Origin: Sphingomonadales bacterium
GTDB lineage: Bacteria > Pseudomonadota > Alphaproteobacteria > Sphingomonadales > Sphingomonadaceae
Direction: 5' to 3'
DNA length: 64,000 bases
Assembly (NCBI GenBank): GCA_017302615.1
Contig: JAFLDB010000008.1
Location: 25,001-89,000, forward strand
In this document: one piece after another, positions 51,932 through 58,521 of the stretch
Numbering within the stretch: position 1 is the first letter of the stretch
How the letters are laid out: each line of letters starts with the position of its first letter
Made by a program: the position numbers and the translations under genes
Notes under the pieces: generated by a model
Told to the model about the DNA's origin: nothing
Databases searched by the model: none
What the model saw: the letters and a program-made list of their open reading frames with translations, nothing else

Positions 51932-52684
51932 TCAAGTAGCGGTTGCGCCGCCGTCCACCACCAGCGGATGACCGGTGACGAAGCTGGCCTGGTCGCTGCA
52001 CAGCCACAGCACGGCCGCGGCGATTTCTTCGGCCTGGCCCATCCGCCCCATCGGGGTCAGCCCGTCCAGCACCTCCTTCATTTCGGGATTGGCGGTCAAA
52101 GGCGCGGTCATCGGCGTTTCGATCACCCCCGGGCAGACCGCGTTGACGCGGATCCCGGCCTTGGCCCAGCGCAGCGCGCCGTGGCGGGTCAAACCGATCA
52201 CTCCGTGCTTGGTCGCGGTATAGCCCGGCTGGGCAGGATTACCGACCAAGCCATTGATAGAAGACGTATTTACAATCGCGCCCCGGCCCTGCTTCAGCAT
52301 CACGTCGGCCTCTTCGCGCATGCAGTACATCACGCCCGACAGGTTGATCGCAATCGCCCGGTCCCACACGGCATCGTCGTACTCGTCCGATCCCATGTTG
52401 TTGATGCCGGCATTGTTGTGCGCAAAATCAAGCCGTCCGAACTCGGAGACGGCGCGGGCGACCAGCGCCTTGACCTCACCCGCATCGGCCACGTTGCAGC
52501 GCTGGTAGACCGCCTTGCCGCCAGCCGCGGCGATCAGTGCAACGGTCTCTTTCCCGCCGGTATCGTTGACGTCCGACACGACCACCGCCGCGCCCGAGGC
52601 GGCAAAGCCCAGCGCGGTGGCGCGGCCGATTCCGCCGCTGGCCCCGGTCACCAGCGCGACCTTGCCGTCAAACCCGTAATTCAT
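51932..52684 (-). CDS. Short-chain dehydrogenase
   Basis: This 250-residue classical SDR has TGASGGIG, NNAGINN and the catalytic YTATK, ending in PLVVDGGATAT. The ATG at 52684 follows AGGAGAGGCAGG. It is divergent to an Old Yellow Enzyme, with a shared candidate operator only 15 bases upstream. A hydroxysteroid dehydrogenase is likely, with position unknown. Confidence 0.8.
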   Translation of the reverse strand: MNYGFDGKVALVTGASGGIGRATALGFAASGAAVVVSDVNDTGGKETVALIAAAGGKAVYQRCNVADAGEVKALVARAVSEFGRLDFAHNNAGINNMGSDEYDDAVWDRAIAINLSGVMYCMREEADVMLKQGRGAIVNTSSINGLVGNPAQPGYTATKHGVIGLTRHGALRWAKAGIRVNAVCPGVIETPMTAPLTANPEMKEVLDGLTPMGRMGQAEEIAAAVLWLCSDQASFVTGHPLVVDGGATAT

Positions 52685-52699
52685 CCTGCCTCTCCTTGA

Positions 52700-52733
52700 T
52701 ATGCGTAGAAAATGGCTTACAGGATAACGCAAA
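52700..52733. promoter_or_regulatory. Candidate operator between SDR and Old Yellow Enzyme
   Basis: The left half is TATGCGTAG and the right half TAACGCAAA (15 of 18 positions fit) with a 16-base gap. It fills most of the 85-base gap between divergent genes, 15 bases from one start and 36 from the other, so bound protein would block both promoters. Confidence 0.65.
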
Positions 52734-52769
52734 TAGCGGTCAATCACCGATTACGGGAGTTGAACACGA

Positions 52770-53837
52770 ATGTCTGATAGCCTTTTCACGCCCGTATCGC
52801 TTGGCGATATTTCCCTCTCCAACCGCATCGTCATGGCCCCGATGACCCGCGACCGGGCGGGGGAGGGCGATGTGCCGACCCAGCTGATGGTAGAATACTA
52901 CGCCCAGCGGGCAAGCGCCGGACTGATCGTGACCGAGGGAGTCCAGCCCAGCCCCGTCGGCAAGGGCTATTGGCGCACCCCCGGCATCCACAGCGCCGCC
53001 CAGGTGGAAGGCTGGCGCAAGGTGGCCGATGCCGTCCACGCGCACGGCGGACGGATCGTGATGCAGCTGATGCATTGCGGTCGGGTGGTGGTCCCGGCCA
53101 ATCGCGGGTTCGAGGCCGACGTCATCGCCCCGTCCGCCATTCCCTGTCCGGTGCAGGTGCCGGGGCCTGATGGCACACCAATGGACTGCGCGATGCCGCG
53201 CGAAATAGCTGCGGCGGAAATCCCGGCTCTGCTTGAGGAATACGCGGCGGCGGCCCGCAATGCGATTGCGGCAGGACTGGACGGCGTGGAACTGCACTGC
53301 GCCAGCGGCTACCTGATCAACCAGTTCCTGAATCCCGCCAGCAATCACCGCACCGATGAATTCGGCGGCTCGGCAGAAAACCGCGCCCGCTTTCCGCTGA
53401 TGGTCCTGAAAACCTTGGCCGAAGCCATCGGTCCGGGCCGGGTCGGTGTGCGCATCTCTCCAGGCAACCCTTACAACGCCATGGATCCCTCGGATCCGGC
53501 CGCAACTTTCGGGCCGTTCATTGCGGGCGTCGATGCCCTGGGGCTGGCCTTTCTGCATGTTGCCGACATGGCCCTGCCAGAGCTCGATACGCTCGCGTTC
53601 CTGCGCGCGAACTTCAGCGGTGCGATCATTGCAAACAACAACCTGAAGGCCGACAGCGCCCGCGCCCTGCTGGATGCCGGAAAGGCGCAAGCGGTCAGCT
53701 TCGGCCGGGCCTTCATCGCCAATCCCGACCTGGTCGAGCGGATCGCCGCCGATGCGCCGCTGGCCAAGCCCGACTATGCCCTGCTCTATACAGGCGAGGC
53801 GCGCGGTTACACCGATTACCCGGCCTACAGCGCCTGA
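52770..53837 (+). CDS. Old Yellow Enzyme-family ene-reductase with Ser in place of the second active-site His/Asn
   Basis: This 355-residue FMN TIM-barrel protein of the NemA/OYE type contains LHCASGYLINQFL and HRTDEFGGSAENR. The usual substrate-binding pair is His-x-x-His or His-x-x-Asn; here it is His-Cys-Ala-Ser, so the second ligand is Ser. OYEs reduce C=C bonds conjugated with a carbonyl, as in 3-keto-4-ene or 1,4-diene steroids. The change may alter the substrate range. The ATG at 52770 follows GGGAGTTGAACACGA. A hairpin (53845-53872) ends the transcript. Confidence 0.82.
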   Translation: MSDSLFTPVSLGDISLSNRIVMAPMTRDRAGEGDVPTQLMVEYYAQRASAGLIVTEGVQPSPVGKGYWRTPGIHSAAQVEGWRKVADAVHAHGGRIVMQLMHCGRVVVPANRGFEADVIAPSAIPCPVQVPGPDGTPMDCAMPREIAAAEIPALLEEYAAAARNAIAAGLDGVELHCASGYLINQFLNPASNHRTDEFGGSAENRARFPLMVLKTLAEAIGPGRVGVRISPGNPYNAMDPSDPAATFGPFIAGVDALGLAFLHVADMALPELDTLAFLRANFSGAIIANNNLKADSARALLDAGKAQAVSFGRAFIANPDLVERIAADAPLAKPDYALLYTGEARGYTDYPAYSA

Positions 53838-53844
53838 CGCAAGA

Positions 53845-53872
53845 CGGCCCCCGGTCGATGGACCGGGGGCCG
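53845..53872. terminator. Probable bidirectional terminator hairpin
   Basis: A perfect 12-base stem (CGGCCCCCGGTC with GACCGGGGGCCG) around a 4-base GATG loop lies in the 60-base gap between two convergent genes, the OYE and the Rieske oxygenase at 53898. No T run follows, so termination on either side would depend on the stem strength. Confidence 0.65.
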
Positions 53873-53897
53873 CAAGCGCGCCTGTCGGCTGGAGAGC

Positions 53898-55019
53898 TTA
53901 GCCCACCGCGCGCAAGCCCGGCTGGTCGCCTTCGCCTTCGGGCTTGGCATAGTAGCGGCTGTACCACTGGCGGAACTGCGGGATCGGGCCGTCGCCATCG
54001 CAGATGATCGGATTGGCCTCGAACCGCATCCGGTCCCAGATCACCTTGTCCTGATCGAGCTGCTTGCAGATGTCGCGGATCAGTGCCTTGGCCAGGCCTG
54101 CGCCGGGGCCGCTCGCCTGGCTTTTGGGCTGCATGAAGCCATAGCGGACCCGCAGCACGTCTTCCTCGATCGGGACCAGGCTGGCGACCAGCAGGGTTTC
54201 CGAAATGCCGCGGAACCGGACCCAGCTTTGCCCGGCGCCCATGGTGTCATAGCTGATCAGGCCATCGACCACACCGCCCGGCGTGCCCATCTGCGCCTTG
54301 ACGTCCGCGCCGCGGCCCCAGTCGCCCCAGCGCAGTTCGGCCTTCGGCACATCGGCCGTGCCGTGGATGTACTTGAAGTGGGCGACATCGACGCCGTTCT
54401 CGGCCATGTTCTGGATCGATCCGTAGACGATCCATTCGTGCATGTCGTATTCGGTCCACTCGGGATCGCCGTATTCCTCGTGCACCACCACATCCCACAT
54501 CGGGGCGACGTTCTGGTCCGGGTGATACCAGACCCAGATCCAGCCATTGGCTTCGGTCACCGGCCAGGTGCGCAGGCACTTGCGCTTGACCTGCGGCGGG
54601 ATCGCCTTGGCATAGGGGATGTCCTTGACCACGCCTTCCTCGCCATCATAGCGCCAGGCGTGGAACGGGCATTCCAGCAGGTTGCCATGGACCTTGCCGC
54701 CGTGGCCCATGTGCGCGCCGAGGTGCTTGCACCAGGCATCGGTCACGCGGACCTGGCCGTCCTCGCCGCGCCACATCGCAAGATCCTTGGAGAAGTAGCG
54801 CAGCGGCTTGACCTGGCCGACTTCGATGAAGCCGGTTTCCTCGACCGCGTACCAGCCGAACGGAAAGCCGATGTCGAGCCCGCGCTCGGCCGGGGTGGGG
54901 CGGTCGTCCAGCGGGGCGACGCGCCAGTCAACCAGGTCCTGGCCGCGCAGCTTTTCCAGGATCTGCCAGACCGCCACGGGCGGCGTGCGTGCGTCGGTGG
55001 CGGAAGGGGTGTTGCTCAT
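53898..55019 (-). CDS. Rieske non-heme iron oxygenase, α subunit (paralogue of 43337-44443)
   Basis: This 373-residue oxygenase has cluster motifs CKHLGAHMGHGG and CPFHAWRYDG and mononuclear-site AENGVDVAHFKYIHG, nearly identical to those of 43337-44443. The shared segment KAIPPQVKRKC shows that they are true paralogues. The ATG at 55019 is the likely start; the frame is open upstream but runs into the KshA-like gene. It lies 13 bases after that gene, so one oxygenase of each type is co-expressed here. The site attacked is unknown. Confidence 0.85.
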   Translation of the reverse strand: MSNTPSATDARTPPVAVWQILEKLRGQDLVDWRVAPLDDRPTPAERGLDIGFPFGWYAVEETGFIEVGQVKPLRYFSKDLAMWRGEDGQVRVTDAWCKHLGAHMGHGGKVHGNLLECPFHAWRYDGEEGVVKDIPYAKAIPPQVKRKCLRTWPVTEANGWIWVWYHPDQNVAPMWDVVVHEEYGDPEWTEYDMHEWIVYGSIQNMAENGVDVAHFKYIHGTADVPKAELRWGDWGRGADVKAQMGTPGGVVDGLISYDTMGAGQSWVRFRGISETLLVASLVPIEEDVLRVRYGFMQPKSQASGPGAGLAKALIRDICKQLDQDKVIWDRMRFEANPIICDGDGPIPQFRQWYSRYYAKPEGEGDQPGLRAVG

Positions 55020-55032
55020 TGCCGTACTCCTC

Positions 55033-56118
55033 TCACGCAGCCTTGGACTTGGCGCCGGGCCGGTTGTCGATGGTGGTATGGACGCCGTTGACGCGTCCCT
55101 GGAATTCCGCTGCCTTGTCGCGGGGGTTGTAGAACTGGCGGTACCAGATCCGCTCCTTGTGGAACGGGCCGTCGTCCGGGATCTGCATGATCGAAAGGGC
55201 CGGCTCCTTGTGTTGCCAGACCTCGAAATCCTGGGCGAAGGATTCCAGGCTGACGTCCTGATAGGACCGCGCCATGGATACACCGGCTTCATCGGCGCGG
55301 CTCTCGCCCACCTTGACGAACAGCATGAACCAGACCCGCACTTCGCCGTCTTCGACCGGGGTGTGGCAGATCACCATCAGTGACGGGTGCTGTCCGTCCA
55401 TCCGGCACTGCAGGATGCCGGGGCCGGTGTAAAAGGTGTCGGTCACAAGGACGTCGTTCGATCCTTCCACCAGCGTGCGGTGCCCCGCGCCAAAGCGCTG
55501 GATCGCCTTGTGGCCATCGAACTCGTTCTCGAAATAGAGGATGTCGCGGCTGCCGTGGACAGGCACGAAGTGCGCGGCATCGACGATGTTGTCGACGATT
55601 TCCTGGGGGTGGATCGGCAAGGTGCCAAGCGGATCGACCCGCCAGCGCACCCAGCCCTTGTCCTCCAGATCCCATTCCTCGAAGGCCGGCAGGTCATAGT
55701 CCGGCTGTCCGCCCTCGGCATCGTGCCACATCCAGATGCAGCCGGCGCGTTCCATCACCGGGAAGGTCTTGATGCAGGCCGCCTTGGGGATGCCGTGGGT
55801 GGAATAGGGAATATCGTCGACCTTGCCGTCCGGGCCGAAGCGCCAGCCATGGCCGGGGCAGCGGATCGATTCACCCTGGATCTGTTCGCCGTCCTTGACG
55901 ATGTAGCTGGTGGTGTTGCGGGCGATGTGGATCCGCATGTGCGGACAATAGGCATCGACCAGGTACACCTTGCCGCTCTCGCCGCGATAGGCAACGAATT
56001 CGCGCCCGAAGAAGCGCAGCGGGACCGGCTTGTCGGCCACTTCATCAGCGGCGGCGATCATGAACCAGCCGCGCGGGAACGTGTGCGGACCCAGTCCGTA
56101 TTCGGCAGTCTTGGCCAT
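55033..56118 (-). CDS. KshA-like Rieske oxygenase, second copy
   Basis: This 361-residue oxygenase has HTFPRGWFMIA, Rieske ligands Cys58/His60 and Cys87/His90 and the iron motif DNIVDAAHFVPVHGS. It shares the loop between cluster halves (ARNTTSYIVKDGEQIQG) with 50748-51830. It could be the real 9α-hydroxylase or a variant with another substrate, for example a differently hydroxylated or unsaturated nucleus. It is in a gene set with a second HsaA and a second HsaC. Confidence 0.8.
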   Translation of the reverse strand: MAKTAEYGLGPHTFPRGWFMIAAADEVADKPVPLRFFGREFVAYRGESGKVYLVDAYCPHMRIHIARNTTSYIVKDGEQIQGESIRCPGHGWRFGPDGKVDDIPYSTHGIPKAACIKTFPVMERAGCIWMWHDAEGGQPDYDLPAFEEWDLEDKGWVRWRVDPLGTLPIHPQEIVDNIVDAAHFVPVHGSRDILYFENEFDGHKAIQRFGAGHRTLVEGSNDVLVTDTFYTGPGILQCRMDGQHPSLMVICHTPVEDGEVRVWFMLFVKVGESRADEAGVSMARSYQDVSLESFAQDFEVWQHKEPALSIMQIPDDGPFHKERIWYRQFYNPRDKAAEFQGRVNGVHTTIDNRPGAKSKAA

Positions 56119-56141
56119 TGGCTCTCCCTCCCTTGGCGCGA

Positions 56142-57332
56142 TCAGATGAACGTATCGGTGTTGGCGTTGCCCAGCAGCACCGACCCGAGGTTACGGCTGA
56201 CCGAACCGGGGTTGTTGGCGATGTGGGTGCGGCCCGAATGGATATCGACGAAGGCCCGGACCAGCGGGCTGCTGCGGTAGATGCCCAGTGCGCCGCAGGA
56301 ATAGAACATGCGCGAGATCAGCTTGGCGCAGCGATCGAGGATCTGGCCGGACTGGAAGCGGAACAGCAGCCGTTGTTCCAGATCGTACTGCGCGCCATTA
56401 TTGGCCTGGCCCATCAGCACGTCGAAATTGCGGTTCAATACCAGTTTCATCTCGTCGATCGCGGCCGCCGTTTCGGCAATCACGGCCTGGGCATCGGGGT
56501 CGTTCGCGGTCTTGGAAAAGTCGTTCGAGCTGACCCGGGTCGAGCCGTACTCGCGGAAGGCATCGAGCGCGCCCTGCAAGGCCCCGATCGAGGACGAGGA
56601 CACCGCGCGGACGAAGATCTGGCCAAACGGCAGCTTGTAAAGCGGCGCGTCGTTGACTTTGAGGCCCGGGCTGGTGGTCTGGAACCCGTCCTTCGAACGG
56701 TGGGTGCGATAAGCCGGGACAAAGGCGTCCTTGACCACCACGTCCTGACTGCCGGTGCCGCGCAGGCCCAGCGTGTCCCACACCCGGTCGATCTCGAAAT
56801 CGGTGCGCGGGACCAGGAAGGTGCGATAGTCCGGCGGCCCGCCTTCGGGATCGGGCACTAGCCCGCCCAGGAAGGCCCATTGGCAATGATCGACGCCGGA
56901 GGAGAAGCCCCAGCGTCCGCTGATCCGGTAGCCGCCTTCGACCGGGGTCACTTCTGCCCGCGGCATGTAGGAGGAGGAGATCAGCGTGGTCGGATCATCG
57001 CCCCAGACATCGGCCTGGGCCTGGGCATCGAACAGCGCCAGCTGCCAGTTGTGGACCGCGACCACGCCCAGCACCCAGGCCGAGGACATGCAGCCCTCCG
57101 CCAGAGTCATCTGGACCGCATAGAAGCTCTGCGGATCGAGTTCGTAGCCGCCCCAGCGCTTGGGCTGGAGGATCTTGAAGAACCCGGCCTCCTGAAACTC
57201 GCGGATCGTCTCGTCCGGGACCTTGCAGTCGGCTTCGCACTGGGCCGCGCGGGCGCGCAGCGCAGGCACCAGAGCGCGGGCGCGTTCGACCAGGGTCTGG
57301 GTCAGGTCAGGCTTGCTGGCAGTGATTTGCAT
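56142..57332 (-). CDS. Second HsaA-like flavin-dependent hydroxylase
   Basis: This 396-residue acyl-CoA-dehydrogenase-fold monooxygenase resembles HsaA (17915-19129) along its whole length, with EFQEAGFFKILQPKRWGGYE, GCMSSAWVLGVV and the GRWGFSSG block. The two diverge strongly in the C-terminal half, so this is an old duplicate. No flavin reductase lies beside it, so it may share HsaB. It probably hydroxylates a seco-steroid phenol different from 3-HSA. A CAGGGAGAACCCCG stretch precedes the ATG at 57332. Confidence 0.83.
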   Translation of the reverse strand: MQITASKPDLTQTLVERARALVPALRARAAQCEADCKVPDETIREFQEAGFFKILQPKRWGGYELDPQSFYAVQMTLAEGCMSSAWVLGVVAVHNWQLALFDAQAQADVWGDDPTTLISSSYMPRAEVTPVEGGYRISGRWGFSSGVDHCQWAFLGGLVPDPEGGPPDYRTFLVPRTDFEIDRVWDTLGLRGTGSQDVVVKDAFVPAYRTHRSKDGFQTTSPGLKVNDAPLYKLPFGQIFVRAVSSSSIGALQGALDAFREYGSTRVSSNDFSKTANDPDAQAVIAETAAAIDEMKLVLNRNFDVLMGQANNGAQYDLEQRLLFRFQSGQILDRCAKLISRMFYSCGALGIYRSSPLVRAFVDIHSGRTHIANNPGSVSRNLGSVLLGNANTDTFI

Positions 57333-57359
57333 CGGGGTTCTCCCTGAAAGAATGGAAGG

Positions 57360-58277
57360 TCAGGCCGCGTCGGCCAGGGCGGCCTGTTCGTCGGCGCCAA
57401 AGCCGACGCTGAAATCGTGGCCCCACAGGCTGACGGACGTGCTTTCGAAGACGGTGTGGTGGTCCCAGTCGATCGTCCGTCCGCCAAAGCCGTATTCGAT
57501 CGCGAAACCGCCGGGCGACATGAAGTAGAAGCTGGTCATGTGATCGTTGGTGTGCTTGCCCAGCGTCGCCATCAGCCGCACGCCCTGCGCCAGCATCCGG
57601 TCATAGGCGCGGCCGACCTCGTCCAGGCTGCCGACTTCGAACATCAGGTGGACGCAGCCCGACGGCACCTCGCCTTCGAACAGGGCCAGGCTGTGATGGC
57701 GGCCGTTGCCGCAGTGCATGAAGTCGATGCGCTGTTCGATACCGGGTGCGGGGCGGTGGACCAGGATGTCGGACAAGCCAAAGCCCAGTACGTCCATCAT
57801 GAAAGCGCGGGTCGCGTCGATCTGCGGCGCGGGCAGGACCATGTGGCCAAGCCCCAGATCACCAGTGACGAAGCCCGGCACGCCGGCCGGCGAAACGAAA
57901 CGCTCGAACCCGGTGCGGTAGCCATAGCTGAGCTCGTGGCGGTTGCCCGAAGGATCGCGGAACCAGACCATGTCGAACACGTGGCGCAGCGCCAGTTCTG
58001 CTTCGCTGGCGGCATGGAAGGCCACACCGTGCGTGCGCAGCCGGTCTTTGGCGGCCTCGAATTCGGCGGCGCTGCGCAGTTCCCAGCCGGAGGCGAAGTA
58101 ACAGTCGTTTTCGCCCCGTTCGACAAAGACCCGCCCGGCACGCTCGTCCATCCGCAGCGCGATGCCGCTACCGGCGGGATGGGCGCTCATGCCCAGCATG
58201 GCTTCACCGAAGCTGCTCCAGGACGCCGGATCCTGCGCCTTCACCACTACATATGCCAGTGCCGCAACGTCCATCAT
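57360..58277 (-). CDS. Second HsaC-like extradiol dioxygenase
   Basis: This 305-residue type I extradiol dioxygenase has iron ligands His145 (GLGHMVL), His210 (CVHLMFE) and Glu261 (FAIEYGF), with His195, His242 and Tyr251 in the positions known from BphC. It differs strongly from the HsaC at 16039-16968. It is first in the minus-strand set with the second HsaA, a KshA-like and a Rieske oxygenase. The start could be either of two adjacent ATGs (58277 or 58274). A separate catechol substrate is likely. Confidence 0.86.
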   Translation of the reverse strand: MMDVAALAYVVVKAQDPASWSSFGEAMLGMSAHPAGSGIALRMDERAGRVFVERGENDCYFASGWELRSAAEFEAAKDRLRTHGVAFHAASEAELALRHVFDMVWFRDPSGNRHELSYGYRTGFERFVSPAGVPGFVTGDLGLGHMVLPAPQIDATRAFMMDVLGFGLSDILVHRPAPGIEQRIDFMHCGNGRHHSLALFEGEVPSGCVHLMFEVGSLDEVGRAYDRMLAQGVRLMATLGKHTNDHMTSFYFMSPGGFAIEYGFGGRTIDWDHHTVFESTSVSLWGHDFSVGFGADEQAALADAA

Positions 58278-58360
58278 CGCACCTCAGCCCATTCCTGTTT
58301 GATGGCAGGCTAGGGGGTCGGCGCAGGGCAAAACATTGACCGGAATCAAATTGACCGATG

Positions 58361-58394
58361 TTTGCGTAACAAATAGAGTCATAAATAACGCATT
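58361..58394. promoter_or_regulatory. Candidate operator between second hsa set and OYE/FAD gene
   Basis: The left half is a perfect TTTGCGTAA and the right half TAACGCATT, with the 16-base gap (15 of 18 positions fit). It lies in the longest gene-free stretch of the window (244 bases), 83 bases from the HsaC2 start and 127 from the reductase start. I see no small gene or RNA in the rest of that gap. Confidence 0.65.
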
Positions 58395-58521
58395 TGGGCA
58401 TCATGACCGGGAATAAGGTCGCTCTATGCGGATAATGCTGCATGGTGCGTAGCGAATGTGATTGACCGGGGCGGGCCGCTTGGCCAATGCTGGCGGCAAG
58501 GAAAGGCAAGGGACGGGATTG

